Assembly: GCA_927443345.1 (NCBI GenBank) | Contig: CAKMKJ010000025.1 | Location: forward strand, 1 to 64,000 | Reading direction: 5' to 3' | Source of the DNA: an uncultured Anaerolineaceae bacterium | GTDB taxonomy: Bacteria > Chloroflexota > Anaerolineae > Anaerolineales > Anaerolineaceae | Length of the DNA: 64,000 bases | In this document: piece by piece, positions 18,645 through 27,527 of the stretch | Layout of the letters: each line of letters starts with the position of its first letter | How positions within the stretch are numbered: the first letter of the stretch is position 1 | Notes under the pieces: generated by a model | The model's database searches: none | The model's input: only the letters and a program-made list of their open reading frames with translations | Told to the model about the DNA's origin: nothing | Translations under genes and position numbers: made by a program

Positions 18645-19259
18645 CTATAGTTTGGGATTGTATTTGTTCATGGCGTTATCAATTCCGTCAATGACGAAGC
18701 TCTTCACGCCTTCTGCGCCGCGGTTGATAAATTCGGGCAAAAATTCCATATCCGTCTTACTAAAGCCTTTCAGCACATAATCTGCAGCTTCTCTCTGACC
18801 GGGTGGGCGTCCCACTCCCATGCGAATACGGGCAAAATCCGGGCTGCCGAGTTTCTCGATGATCGAGCCAATCCCCTTTTGTCCAGCCGATCCGCCACCT
18901 GGACGCATCCTGATTTGCCCGAAAGGAAGATCAACATCATCATGAGCCACGATCAACCTTGAGGGTTCAATCTTGTAGAAATGCAGCAAGCCTGTCACTG
19001 CCTGGCCTGAAAGGTTCATGAAGGTCTGCGGCTTGGCCAGGATTACTTTTTGATCGCTGATCTTGCCTATGCCGATGATTGCTTTGCTCTGAACCTTGAT
19101 CAGCTTGCAGTCAATCAGCTCACCCAACCGGTCAATCACCATAAACCCAATGTTGTGCTTGGTTTCGCGATATTCTCTTCCGGGGTTGCCAAGGCCCACA
19201 ATGAGGTAAGGTGCAACAGCATCGAGAGTGTCTGTTTTTTTCTGAAATAAAAAGGTCAT
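18645..19259 (-). CDS. pth: Peptidyl-tRNA hydrolase
   Basis: The 204-residue enzyme frees tRNA from prematurely released peptidyl-tRNA. The core starts at LIVGLGNPGREY, followed by TKHNIGF with the catalytic His (residue 35 here, His20 in E. coli), FMNLSGQAV, and AHDDVDLPFG with the catalytic Asp. GGGSAGQKGIGSI is the family's glycine loop. An extension of about 15 residues precedes the core. I kept the ATG at 19259 because AGAGGA lies just before it. It is the first gene of the pth-mfd run, an arrangement also known in Firmicutes. Confidence 0.95.
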   Translation of the reverse strand: MTFLFQKKTDTLDAVAPYLIVGLGNPGREYRETKHNIGFMVIDRLGELIDCKLIKVQSKAIIGIGKISDQKVILAKPQTFMNLSGQAVTGLLHFYKIEPSRLIVAHDDVDLPFGQIRMRPGGGSAGQKGIGSIIEKLGSPDFARIRMGVGRPPGQREAADYVLKGFSKTDMEFLPEFINRGAEGVKSFVIDGIDNAMNKYNPKL

Positions 19260-19308
19260 GCATCCTCTAAGATAAACCGTTCCCAGTCAAGGGTGAGGTA
19301 AAAAATTT

Positions 19309-19941
19309 TTACTTTCTTGCTACTCTTCTAAAGAGCACGTACACTCCTAAAACAAGCAAAACCAATACCACAAGCGTCAATCCGCTAATGAAGCTTAGCT
19401 TAAAATCGCCTTCACCAATTGCAGCAGGGTTTTTTGGCAAGTCAGTGGGTAGTGGTTTCATCACAGCGGTTGATTCAATCGTCACATCCGTCAAAGGTAT
19501 CTCACCCTCAGAGAATGGTTCATCAACCACCGCAGCATTTGCCGTAACAGCCGGACCGTCATAATGGGTGTAATTGCCCACACGAATATCCTCAACTATT
19601 ATTTCACTAACCGAACCGTTCTCGCGGTAAACACTGACCTTCAATCGAAAGATTCCGTCAGTGATGGTGGTCGTATCCCACAAAGCAAGGGTCTCGTCAT
19701 GAACGGTTTGATCGAGCCTTGCGATTAGAAACCAGTTAGAGGTTGTTTCACTGCTAAATGCATAAGAGACTTCGGCATAATCAAAATCGTCATCCGGTAC
19801 GGAACCCTTGACTTCAACAATACCAGCCACAATTTGTCCGTCTGTGGGATTTATCACATACAACCCTGGCGTGATTTGATTCACAGATGGGAAGAGGATC
19901 ACTATTGGTAGCAGCAGTTTAAGCAAGATTATCTTTATCAT
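19309..19941 (-). CDS. Secreted protein with Ig-like region and C-terminal membrane anchor
   Basis: Reading from the ATG at 19941 gives 210 residues: a hydrophobic signal (MIKIILLKLLLPIVILF), a beta-rich region (GLYVINPTDGQIVAGIVEVKG and on to about residue 125) that resembles Ig-like or bacterial surface folds, a Pro/Thr-rich linker, and a final transmembrane helix LVVLVLLVLGVYVLF followed by RRVARK. It should sit outside the membrane with a cytoplasmic tail. A longer start at 19992 is possible, and neither start has a clear ribosome-binding site. I recognise no enzyme family. Confidence 0.5.
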   Translation of the reverse strand: MIKIILLKLLLPIVILFPSVNQITPGLYVINPTDGQIVAGIVEVKGSVPDDDFDYAEVSYAFSSETTSNWFLIARLDQTVHDETLALWDTTTITDGIFRLKVSVYRENGSVSEIIVEDIRVGNYTHYDGPAVTANAAVVDEPFSEGEIPLTDVTIESTAVMKPLPTDLPKNPAAIGEGDFKLSFISGLTLVVLVLLVLGVYVLFRRVARK

Positions 19942-20061
19942 GGCAACCGTTAAGTTTAACACAGGCCGCCAAAAGATACAAATTATTCGCATTTTATGTG
20001 CATTACATAAGAGTTCTGTTAGATACTCTTGACATTTGACAACTTTCTTTTTTCATTATGT

Positions 20062-20074
20062 TATAATTTTAAAT
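20062..20074 (+). promoter_or_regulatory. -10 box placed for a leaderless transcript
   Basis: TATAAT (20062-20067) ends seven bases before the ATG at 20075, so transcription would begin at or next to the start codon. TTGACA words lie at 20029-20034 and 20036-20041, but the 20-base spacing from the nearer one is longer than usual. No Shine-Dalgarno sequence precedes the ATG. Confidence 0.5.
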
Positions 20075-20518
20075 ATGGAAAACATGAGCACACCTCTGTT
20101 GGAATCTCCAGAAGATTCGCCGGTAGTTGAAGAAACTTCCCCGTCTCCATCACGGTTATGGATTGTCATCTTAATAGCCGCCATCATTGTCGGTTTGATC
20201 GTCACAGCCATTTTCTTTCTTTCCAAAGCTGACATTTCCACCACATCCCGCATCCGCGATATATTCATCATCTTTATGGCGTTTGAATCCATCATAATAG
20301 GTGTGGCATTGGTTGTGCTGGTGGTGCAAGTCTCAACCCTGATCAACCTGCTGCAAAACGAAGTTAAACCCATACTCAAATCAACAAAAGAAACAGTGGA
20401 TACCCTCAAAGGCACCACTGAGTTTCTGAGTTCTAACCTTGTTGAGCCAGTGATCAAATTAAACGGATACCTGGCTGGTATGAAACAACTTTTTGATTTA
20501 TTTAAATTCAAAAAGTAA
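20075..20518 (+). CDS. Small membrane protein encoded with a YtxH protein
   Basis: The 147-residue protein has a Pro/Ser-rich acidic N-terminus and two hydrophobic helices (IVILIAAIIVGLIVTAIFF and IIIGVALVVLVVQV). Its amphipathic tail is rich in Thr, Lys and Leu, ending LFDLFKFKK. The tail pattern, NLLQNEVKPILKSTKETVDTL, resembles DUF948-type proteins that occur beside YtxH. Longer in-frame starts exist, but the ATG at 20075 is well placed relative to TATAAT. The YtxH gene follows after 34 bases. The role is unknown; a stress-related envelope function is a guess from the partner. Confidence 0.65.
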   Translation: MENMSTPLLESPEDSPVVEETSPSPSRLWIVILIAAIIVGLIVTAIFFLSKADISTTSRIRDIFIIFMAFESIIIGVALVVLVVQVSTLINLLQNEVKPILKSTKETVDTLKGTTEFLSSNLVEPVIKLNGYLAGMKQLFDLFKFKK

Positions 20519-20552
20519 TTGGAGAAGTATTATTTTTACAAAGGAGAATAAT

Positions 20553-20885
20553 ATGTCTGATAAAGATAATTTTGGCTCTTTTCTCGTTGGATTTTTGGTC
20601 GGCGGACTCGCCGGCGCGGTTGTTGCATTGCTTTATGCACCCGCATCCGGTGAAGAAACCCGCACAGTCATCAAAGATAAAACCATTGAATTAAAAGACA
20701 AAACGATGGAAACACTTGATGAAACCTATAAAAAAGCCAGCCTTGCAGCAAACGATGCTGTCAGCAAAGCTCAAGACTTGATTAAACAAGCCAAAGCTAA
20801 AGAGCAAGAACTCGCTCATAAAGGACAGGTTGTTCTTGAATCTGTCAAAGAATCCGTCAAGCCCACAAAATCTGCTGCTGAATAA
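20553..20885 (+). CDS. YtxH domain-containing protein
   Basis: The 110-residue protein opens with FGSFLVGFLVGGLAGAVVALLYAPASGEETR, summarised as a glycine-rich membrane helix followed by LLYAPxSGEETR, the hallmark of the YtxH family. A long charged amphipathic helix follows, with repeated KDKT, AK and E motifs. In Bacillus, YtxH belongs to the general stress regulon. The ATG at 20553 has AAGGAG seven bases upstream, and the gene ends at a strong terminator. It is co-directional with the small membrane protein before it. Confidence 0.85.
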   Translation: MSDKDNFGSFLVGFLVGGLAGAVVALLYAPASGEETRTVIKDKTIELKDKTMETLDETYKKASLAANDAVSKAQDLIKQAKAKEQELAHKGQVVLESVKESVKPTKSAAE

Positions 20886-20900
20886 ATAAAATTTACGATG

Positions 20901-20928
20901 AAAAGATCCCTTTTAGGGATCTTTTTCT
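20901..20928 (+). terminator. Intrinsic terminator after the YtxH gene
   Basis: AAAAGATCCC and GGGATCTTTTT form a ten-base stem around TTTTA, followed by a T-rich tail. The converging nnr gene ends here, so it may serve both directions. Confidence 0.85.
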
Positions 20929-22524
20929 TTACATTAATTCTGATAAAGCACTTGGGATGGCGTCAATCAGATCGCCAGCCAGTAGACTGAATGCCGTGCC
21001 TTGGGTCTTAACTACCGCCTCAGCCGCACGGGCATGCAGCCAAACCCCGGCCACTGCCGCATCAAACGGATTGACGCTCTGCGTCATCAAACCGGCAATT
21101 ATCCCGGCCAGCACATCGCCGCTGCCTGCCTTGGCCAGCGCGGAATTGGCAAACGGCAGTATTGCAACCTTCCCCTCTGCGGAGGCAACAACGGTTAGCG
21201 CACCTTTTAGCACCACCACCTGCCCCCATTGTTTGGAAAAACGCCGTGCAATTTCAAGCCGATCCATCTGAATCTCTTCAATCGACATTCCTGTCAACGC
21301 AGACATTTCTCCCGGGTGCGGCGTCAGCACCGCCTCTGCTTGCAGTTTTTCATACCATAAATCAATATCAGCCAGAAGACGCAAGGCATCCGCATCAATC
21401 ACCATACGCGGATACTTTTCAATGTCCTTGTTCTTGACCTTTGCGGTTCCAGGAACAAAGCCGGCTCCGGCTGATTTATTCTTGTTGTTCATATCAAATA
21501 ACAATCGTTTAATGAAGCGTTGGGTGGTCTCTTCCCGTCCGATACCAATACCTATCAGCAAGCAATTCACCTGCTTTAATTTTGGTATTAATATCGTGGC
21601 TGCATTTTCTGCAATCACACCGTCTTGATCTTCCAGAATGGTGAATATACTCTCCAGGTTATTAGCCACCGCTGCTGCGTAGACGCGTTCCGGGATGGCG
21701 CATTCCACCAAGCCGGCGCCTGTGCGATAAGCACTTTGTGCTGCGAACATTGGTGCACCTGGGTAGTTTATGCATCCGCCGCACACCATCAAATGACCAA
21801 AAGACCCCTTGTGGCCGCTGTTGTCACGTTTGGGCAGCAGGGCTTTTACCATTTCTTCATCTATGACCACATCTCCAGAATCAAACGCTTTGAGTGTTTT
21901 TGCCGGGATGCCCAAGTCAACAGTCACAATCTCTCCGCAGTATTCATAAGCCGGGAACTTCAACATGCCTTCCTTGACTGCTTCCATGCAGACGGTCAGG
22001 TCTGCGTGCAGGGTTTCTGTGCAGGCTTCTCCAGTGATGCAATCTACTCCTGAGGGGCAGTCCACGGCTACGATTAGCTTACCGTCGCTTAGTTTGTTGA
22101 ACTTCTTCATGAAATCAACAAAAGGCTCGCGCATGGGCATTTTAAACCCTGTGCCCATCACCCCATCCAGCACCAGTTGGGTATGAGAAAGCTCTTCTTC
22201 AAACCGATCCCTATCCACCACCTTGCCGCCGTTGGCATGTAATTCAATAATCAAGGTCTGCCACTGTGGATCTTCTTTCAGCATAAACGCGGAACAAGTC
22301 CAGCCCAGTTTTTGCAGCGCTGTCAGAGCGATGATCGTATCTCCGCCGTTGTTGCCCCCGCCTACCAAGCCCATCACACGTGCGATGCCTTTTTTGAAAA
22401 ACCTATCATGCACAACTTGCGCCATGTTCTGGCCGGCTTTGAGCATCATTTTTTCGTAGCTGTATCCGCCCTCGTTCGCTGCGGATTCAAGCGCTTTCAT
22501 ATTATTAACGCTGATCAGTTTCAT
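20929..22524 (-). CDS. nnr: Bifunctional NAD(P)H-hydrate epimerase / ADP-dependent dehydratase
   Basis: The 531-residue protein repairs hydrated NAD(P)H. Its N-terminal YjeF_N epimerase domain (about 1-215) contains GGGNNGGDT and VDCPSGVD. Its C-terminal ribokinase-like dehydratase (about 225-531) contains LTPHPGEMSALTG, VVLKGALTVVA and NSALAKAGSGDVLAGIIAGLM. GGAGG lies six bases before the ATG, and a TATAAT box is found at about 22553-22548. The gene diverges from the spermidine-synthase-like gene and has a normal length for the fused form. Confidence 0.95.
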   Translation of the reverse strand: MKLISVNNMKALESAANEGGYSYEKMMLKAGQNMAQVVHDRFFKKGIARVMGLVGGGNNGGDTIIALTALQKLGWTCSAFMLKEDPQWQTLIIELHANGGKVVDRDRFEEELSHTQLVLDGVMGTGFKMPMREPFVDFMKKFNKLSDGKLIVAVDCPSGVDCITGEACTETLHADLTVCMEAVKEGMLKFPAYEYCGEIVTVDLGIPAKTLKAFDSGDVVIDEEMVKALLPKRDNSGHKGSFGHLMVCGGCINYPGAPMFAAQSAYRTGAGLVECAIPERVYAAAVANNLESIFTILEDQDGVIAENAATILIPKLKQVNCLLIGIGIGREETTQRFIKRLLFDMNNKNKSAGAGFVPGTAKVKNKDIEKYPRMVIDADALRLLADIDLWYEKLQAEAVLTPHPGEMSALTGMSIEEIQMDRLEIARRFSKQWGQVVVLKGALTVVASAEGKVAILPFANSALAKAGSGDVLAGIIAGLMTQSVNPFDAAVAGVWLHARAAEAVVKTQGTAFSLLAGDLIDAIPSALSELM

Positions 22525-22547
22525 GTATTGCCTCCATATTCCATTTG

Positions 22548-22553
22548 ATTATA
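22548..22553 (-). promoter_or_regulatory. -10 box of nnr
   Basis: TATAAT on the minus strand lies 23 bases before the nnr ATG, allowing a short leader that includes GGAGG. A -35 box is not obvious. Confidence 0.45.
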
Positions 22554-22585
22554 CAACCCAGCACATTGTGAAAACCTGATTACGG

Positions 22586-22597
22586 TATAATTGCTCA
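22586..22597 (+). promoter_or_regulatory. -10 box placed for a leaderless transcript
   Basis: TATAAT (22586-22591) is followed by six bases and then the ATG at 22598. There is no Shine-Dalgarno sequence. The geometry predicts an mRNA beginning at or very near the start codon. Confidence 0.5.
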
Positions 22598-24151
22598 ATG
22601 CGTAAATACCTTTATGTGATTGTTTTCGTATCCGGCCTGGTTTCTTTGGCCGTTGAATTTGCCGCCTCGCGCCTGTTGGGTAATTATTTCGGCACCAGCA
22701 ACCTGGTGTGGGTCAGCATCGTCGGACTCATTCTCATCTACCTGACCGCCGGCTACTTCATTGGCGGCGCATGGGCAGATAGATCCCCCAAACACGAAAC
22801 CCTTTTTATAATCCTTTCCTGGGCAGCACTGGCAGTCGGTTTAATTCCACTGGCATCACGCCCAATATTAAGATTAGCCAGCAATGCTTTTGACGAACTT
22901 CAACTGGGTGCTTTAGTCGGTTCATTTGTGGTGGTCATGGTGCTCTTCGTCATTCCTGTCACCCTGATCGGCATGGCTTCGCCTTTTGCAATCCGTTTAG
23001 CCATCACCGACACGCAGCAAGTCGGCAAAATCTCTGGACGCATCTACGCCATCTCCACACTGGGGTCATTTACCGGCACCTTTGTGCCGACCTTGCTGCT
23101 CATCCCCACGATTGGCACCTATCGCACCTTTTTGGTACTTGCCTCATTGCTGATGCTCTTTGCTTTCATCGGTCTTTTCATTTCCAGCGGATGGCGCAAA
23201 TTGCTTCGTTACGTGTGGATGCCTTTGGTCATCGTCGCTTTGTTCATCTGGGGCGTGCCCGGCACGGATAAGAACACCACGGGCCTGGTCTACGAAACGG
23301 AATCCAGCTACAACTATATTCAGGTGATTGAGAAAGATGAATTCACCATGCTGCGCTTGAACGAAGGTCAGGGAGTGCATTCGATATATAAAGCCGATCA
23401 GCTTTTTTTCAATGGTCCTTGGGAGCAGGTTGTCGCCGCTCCCTTTTTTAATTCCGCCCCCGTGGCACCTGATCAGATCACCGACATCGCCATCATCGGT
23501 CTGGCTGCCGGCACGACCGTACGCGATGCAGCGCTTGTCTTCCCCAATGCTGTGATTGATGGCATCGAAATTGACCCCAAAATTGTCGAAGTAGGCCGCA
23601 AATATTTCGACATGAATGACCCCAACCTGAATGTCATCATCCAGGACGGACGCTGGGCCATAAAGAATAGCACCAAAAAATACGACATCATCAGCGTCGA
23701 TGCCTACCGTCCTCCCTACATCCCCTGGCACATGACCACCCAGGAGTTCTTTCTCATCCTTAAGGACCATTTGAAAGAGGATGGCGTCATGGTGATTAAC
23801 ATTGGCCGCAGCACCGATGACCGCCGTTTGATCGACTCACTCTACTCCACCATTCACACTGTTTTCCCCACCTTGTACGTCACGGACCTTTCTGATTCCT
23901 TCAACTCGATCCTTTTTGCCACCAACACGGAAACCAATCTGCAAAACTTTTTAGATAATTACGTTATATTGAATGAGGATCCGCTAACCAACCAATTCAT
24001 ATTAGGGGTCATGGCAACCACATACGCCGGGCTGCAAGACACACCCAACATCGGGATGGTTTTTACCGATGATCTCGCCCCAATTGAAGGCATCACCAAT
24101 TCGTTGATCATGCAATTTATTTTTTCAGGAGAAGTGGAGACACTTGAATGA
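22598..24151 (+). CDS. Membrane protein fused to a spermidine-synthase-like domain
   Basis: The 517-residue protein has seven or so hydrophobic segments (residues 1-215) and then a Rossmann-type aminopropyltransferase/methyltransferase domain. That domain shows IIGLAAGTTVRDAAL, an acidic ribose-binding end in DGIEIDPKIVEVGRKYF, QDGRWAI and DIISVDAYRPPYIP. Such fused SpeE-like proteins are common in bacteria and archaea, but many lack the putrescine-binding residues of true spermidine synthase. Here the usual SpeE active-site loop reads VDAYRPP, so activity as a polyamine synthase is uncertain. It overlaps the next gene by four bases. Confidence 0.8.
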   Translation: MRKYLYVIVFVSGLVSLAVEFAASRLLGNYFGTSNLVWVSIVGLILIYLTAGYFIGGAWADRSPKHETLFIILSWAALAVGLIPLASRPILRLASNAFDELQLGALVGSFVVVMVLFVIPVTLIGMASPFAIRLAITDTQQVGKISGRIYAISTLGSFTGTFVPTLLLIPTIGTYRTFLVLASLLMLFAFIGLFISSGWRKLLRYVWMPLVIVALFIWGVPGTDKNTTGLVYETESSYNYIQVIEKDEFTMLRLNEGQGVHSIYKADQLFFNGPWEQVVAAPFFNSAPVAPDQITDIAIIGLAAGTTVRDAALVFPNAVIDGIEIDPKIVEVGRKYFDMNDPNLNVIIQDGRWAIKNSTKKYDIISVDAYRPPYIPWHMTTQEFFLILKDHLKEDGVMVINIGRSTDDRRLIDSLYSTIHTVFPTLYVTDLSDSFNSILFATNTETNLQNFLDNYVILNEDPLTNQFILGVMATTYAGLQDTPNIGMVFTDDLAPIEGITNSLIMQFIFSGEVETLE

Positions 24152-24816
24152 AGACCAATATCCGCATATTTTCGGTTCTGATTTCCATCATCGTCCCTTT
24201 GTTATTGATGATGACCTCCATCCGCATCCTGCTCAATCCGTTTTTTCTCGATTACGAATACAACCTGCCCAACTTTCCCGCTGACGAATTTGGTTTTTCC
24301 AAGGCAGATCGCCTGCATTGGGGTAAATTGTCTTTGGATTACCTCACCAATAGTGCTGGTCTTGAATTTTTGGCTGACTTGAAATTTGAAGACGGCGACC
24401 CCATTTATAATGAGCGCGAATTGAGCCACATGCTGGATGTCAAAAACCTGGTGCAGTTGATGATCAAGATCATGCTGCCTATGGCTGGCTTTTTGGTCCT
24501 TGCATGGGTTCTTGCGTGGCGGCTTGGCTGGATTCCTCAATTCTGGAAATCTATCTCGCAGGGCGGCTGGCTGACGCTGGGCTTGATCGGATTAGTCCTA
24601 ATAGGAACAGTTATCAATTTCGACGCCATTTTTACCACTTTTCACCGCCTCTTTTTCACTGGTAACACCTGGCTCTTTTACTTCGATGACACTTTGATCC
24701 GATTGTTTCCAGAGAAACTTTGGTCTGATGCCTTTACCTTCATGGGTGTCTTTACGCTTGCCGGCGGCGTCATTTGTACTTTCCTCGGTGCACGGCTGGC
24801 GCATAAAAACAAATAA
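24148..24816 (+). CDS. TIGR01906/DUF1461 family integral membrane protein
   Basis: The 222-residue protein has four or five hydrophobic helices. After the first it shows the family's loop with a YEYNLPNFPADEFGFSKADR segment and YNERELSHMLDVK, and near the end the conserved FDDTLIRLFPEKLWSDAF. These motifs are known in TIGR01906 proteins of clostridia and Chloroflexota; no function has been established that I know of. It is translationally coupled (ATGA) to the spermidine-synthase-like membrane protein, suggesting a shared membrane role. Confidence 0.8.
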   Translation: MKTNIRIFSVLISIIVPLLLMMTSIRILLNPFFLDYEYNLPNFPADEFGFSKADRLHWGKLSLDYLTNSAGLEFLADLKFEDGDPIYNERELSHMLDVKNLVQLMIKIMLPMAGFLVLAWVLAWRLGWIPQFWKSISQGGWLTLGLIGLVLIGTVINFDAIFTTFHRLFFTGNTWLFYFDDTLIRLFPEKLWSDAFTFMGVFTLAGGVICTFLGARLAHKNK

Positions 24817-24921
24817 TCATTGCTAATTAATTCTTTTGTACTTGAGTTCGAGAATTTTCCCTTCAGTGTTTGTAAGTACACCTTGATGGGGATACTTAAA
24901 ACCCAGTAAAGGTTTTCGCAA

Positions 24922-25224
24922 CTAATCAGTGGGTAGCAGCGAGAATTTGTCGTAGAGTTGGGATGCTTCAGACCAATTGAATTTGACGTCGGTGACCATG
25001 GAGCGGCTCGGTCCGCGGCGGACGTGGGTGAGAAGGTCTTCGATGTTTAAACGGCTGCCTTCGGCCAATATTTCAACCTCGCCGTTATGGCGGTTGCGCA
25101 CCCAGCCGGTAAGCGCTCTGGATTGGGCGAAATCATAGACGAAGTAGCGAAATCCAACGCCCTGCACATGCCCATCCACGCGAATGTGGATTTGAACCAG
25201 CTGGGCAGTTTCATTCTCAGGCAT
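24922..25224 (-). CDS. acyP: Acylphosphatase
   Basis: The 100-residue enzyme hydrolyses acyl phosphates. GHVQGVGFRYFVYDFA holds the catalytic Arg (residue 26), and GWVRNRHNGEVEI holds the catalytic Asn (44), both in the usual places. I took the ATG at 25224, which lies inside the end of the upstream metallopeptidase gene (eight-base overlap). An in-frame GTG six codons earlier is an alternative. The size is normal for the family (about 90-100). Confidence 0.92.
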   Translation of the reverse strand: MPENETAQLVQIHIRVDGHVQGVGFRYFVYDFAQSRALTGWVRNRHNGEVEILAEGSRLNIEDLLTHVRRGPSRSMVTDVKFNWSEASQLYDKFSLLPTD

Positions 25225-26407
25225 GGTGTTTTCTTTCTTCACTGTGACGCATTCGCAGCAGAATGATCAGCATGATGGCTAAAAGTACGCCTGATGAAAT
25301 GACCACCGCAATAATTCCGTAATTGACCGGAGTGGAAAGCGTAAAAGTGGCAGCGATCCAGTCTTTTTCGAGCTGGTCGAGCGACACATCAACTGATGCA
25401 TTGACCGCATTTGCACAGGTTTGCCCGGAGGCGGCGTTTTCAATCAATTTGGTGAAAATTTGTGAACCGAAGCGTCCGTTGAGGTAATTGACAAAAGAAG
25501 AAGATTGCGCGTAGGCAAGTTGGGCTGTTTTGGCGTCCTTTGGAAAGCCATTACACAAGGATGAAATCGAGAGCAGGGTTCCATCTTTGTGCGCTTCGTT
25601 CAAAACACGCTGTAGGTCGGGGTCGGGATAGAGTTCCACAGAAGTGGCGAGACCTTCATTCAACCAGGCCGGGATGGCAGAATATGATGACCCGGCTAGT
25701 TTGTATTCAAGTACATGCATCAGTTCGTGAGGAATTTGGCGCTCCATCTCGATCAATTCAGCCGATTGGCTATTGTTTGAAACGAGCAGCACACCGATAT
25801 CGGGAGAAGCGTGACCGGCAGTCCAGGGTTGGCCGGAGAGAACAAGTGCTTGCTGTAACGCTTCCAAATTGGGATAAATATATATTTTTATCGGGAAGTC
25901 TGGGGTTACAGGTAGAAAACCTGTTGCTGCTTTCAAACCTTCAGAAGCTATCTGTTGTGCTTTCTGACCAAAGGCATCTGCGCCATCCACCCAGTGAATG
26001 TGAAAGAGTTCGCTTTCTGATGACACCCATTGATAGCGGTTATCGAGATAGTCGAACCAATAAGAAGGAGTGGTCTGGCTTACCCTGTCCTGACTGGTCA
26101 ATTCAAACCAGTAATAAACCCGGCCAAATGGTCTCAGCGGATCAAGGTTCAGGTTGTAATCTATTGCCACACTGCCATCCACAGCAGGGATAATTTCAAC
26201 TAGTCTTGATGATTGGCCGTCTGGCTGAAGAATTAGCAGGATTGAAGAATACTGAGAAACATCGGTTATTTTTGCCGTGAGGGTAATAGCGGACCCGAAT
26301 TGATAATCCAACTGCACATCTGTGACGAGTTCCTGATCTTGCGCCCTGGCACTGCTGACAGGCAGCAGCAACAGTGAACACAGGAGGAATCGTATCAACC
26401 GATGCAT
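25217..26407 (-). CDS. Secreted, membrane-anchored gluzincin-type metallopeptidase
   Basis: The 396-residue protein has a signal peptide (cleavage likely after SSARA), a beta-rich region to about residue 120, and a zinc peptidase domain. That domain contains HELMH at 227-231 and, 20 residues later, the third ligand in WLNEGLA (Glu251), the pattern of MA-clan peptidases. A transmembrane helix (IIAVVISSGVLLAIMLIILL) and a short basic tail close the protein. It should face the outside of the membrane. It overlaps acylphosphatase and lies 15 bases after the HEAT-repeat gene. The natural substrate is unknown. Confidence 0.8.
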   Translation of the reverse strand: MHRLIRFLLCSLLLLPVSSARAQDQELVTDVQLDYQFGSAITLTAKITDVSQYSSILLILQPDGQSSRLVEIIPAVDGSVAIDYNLNLDPLRPFGRVYYWFELTSQDRVSQTTPSYWFDYLDNRYQWVSSESELFHIHWVDGADAFGQKAQQIASEGLKAATGFLPVTPDFPIKIYIYPNLEALQQALVLSGQPWTAGHASPDIGVLLVSNNSQSAELIEMERQIPHELMHVLEYKLAGSSYSAIPAWLNEGLATSVELYPDPDLQRVLNEAHKDGTLLSISSLCNGFPKDAKTAQLAYAQSSSFVNYLNGRFGSQIFTKLIENAASGQTCANAVNASVDVSLDQLEKDWIAATFTLSTPVNYGIIAVVISSGVLLAIMLIILLRMRHSEERKHHA

Positions 26408-26422
26408 AATCAGAGGTCCGGA

Positions 26423-27517
26423 TTATTCATCTTCTTCATCGTCATCATCGTCGTCTTCATCCAGGCTGTCGAAGTCGACATCACCAAATCCATCGTCCTC
26501 GTCCATTTCGTCGAGATCATCCAGATCTTCATCTTCATCCTCGTCATCCAGATTCCCCTTAGGACTGAAGTTTAAGAAATTCAACCCATCGGATGAACTG
26601 CTGATTTCAAGGTTTTCAAGGGCTTTTTCAAGCCATTCTATTTCTTCTTCACTGTCTGAATCTCTCAGCAGTTCCTGAAGTTTGTCTTTTACTTCGCGGC
26701 CGCCGATTTGTGACAGCGACCAGATGGCTGCCAGACGGATTTCGCTATCGAAATCTTCTTCTTCAACCATGGTGAAAAGCTGATCGAGGGCAGTGGGAAT
26801 TTCAAGTTCACCGGCAGCACGAGCGGCTTCAAATTGGATGTCAGAATCGTTGGAATCCAGCTTCGCCTGCACGAATTCAGACCATTGGTCATCTGCCGAA
26901 CGCCCCATGGCGCACAGGGCACAAGCCACCCATAAGTTTTCTTTTGAGTCGTAAGCTGCTTTGATCAAAGCCGGAACCTTGGGGTGGCTCGAATAACCCA
27001 ATGATTCAAGGGCACGCATGCGCACCTGTGAAACTTCCTCGCTCAGCACAACATCCAAAAGGTTTTTTACCGCTGAAATTGTAACTGTATCTGAAATTTC
27101 TTCCAGTTCACCGAGATAGACGAAATGACCAAGCAGTGAAGCAGCTGTGGATCTAACACCTTCGTCCACATCCTCAAGCATCAGTTCTATGAGTATGGGC
27201 ACTAGTTTGGAGTCTTCACTCTCCCATAACAGGCGAATGGAGAGTACGCGCACTCTCGGATCGAGATCGTTAATCACCGCTTTGGCAACTTCGTCAAAAC
27301 AAACCAGGGTGTCTTTTTCGGTAAGCTCTTCAAGGTCTTCAAGCAGCGAAATTTTCCGGGTAATGCTTGTATCTTGCCAGATGGGGATAAATTCTTTTAT
27401 ATCCCGAGGGAACAGGTCAGAAAATCCTCTCAGTAACCGTGGAGGGAAGGGATGATCAGTATCTTTTAGTGCCGCCGCTACTTCTGAAAACTTAATTCTT
27501 TCGAGCGCTTCTTCCAT
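26423..27517 (-). CDS. HEAT-repeat protein with very acidic C-terminal tail
   Basis: The 364-residue protein consists of helical HEAT-like repeats (for example RVLSIRLLWESEDSKLVPILIELM and VRMRALESLGYSSHPKVPALIKAAY, described as about 31-residue units). It ends in a tail of some 45 residues made almost wholly of Asp and Glu. I chose the ATG at 27517, preceded by AGGA. The open frame continues upstream into rseP, and a start there would be out of context. Such proteins act as scaffolds. The tail could bind metal or basic proteins, but the function is unknown. It sits ten bases after rseP. Confidence 0.75.
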   Translation of the reverse strand: MEEALERIKFSEVAAALKDTDHPFPPRLLRGFSDLFPRDIKEFIPIWQDTSITRKISLLEDLEELTEKDTLVCFDEVAKAVINDLDPRVRVLSIRLLWESEDSKLVPILIELMLEDVDEGVRSTAASLLGHFVYLGELEEISDTVTISAVKNLLDVVLSEEVSQVRMRALESLGYSSHPKVPALIKAAYDSKENLWVACALCAMGRSADDQWSEFVQAKLDSNDSDIQFEAARAAGELEIPTALDQLFTMVEEEDFDSEIRLAAIWSLSQIGGREVKDKLQELLRDSDSEEEIEWLEKALENLEISSSSDGLNFLNFSPKGNLDDEDEDEDLDDLDEMDEDDGFGDVDFDSLDEDDDDDDEEDE

Positions 27518-27527
27518 GTATTCGTTC

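Noticed and set aside
23144..23770. 208-codon open frame antisense to the spermidine-synthase-like gene
   Set aside because: No domain, no start signal, and complete overlap with a well-supported gene.
24817..24921. Hairpin AAAACC/GGTTTT in the convergent gap before acyP
   Set aside because: Only six A/T-rich pairs around 24897-24916 with no clear T-run beyond it; too weak to call a terminator.
25540..26193. 217-codon open frame antisense to the metallopeptidase gene
   Set aside because: Low-complexity, Arg/His-rich translation typical of a shadow frame; the opposite strand has a signal peptide and HELMH motif.
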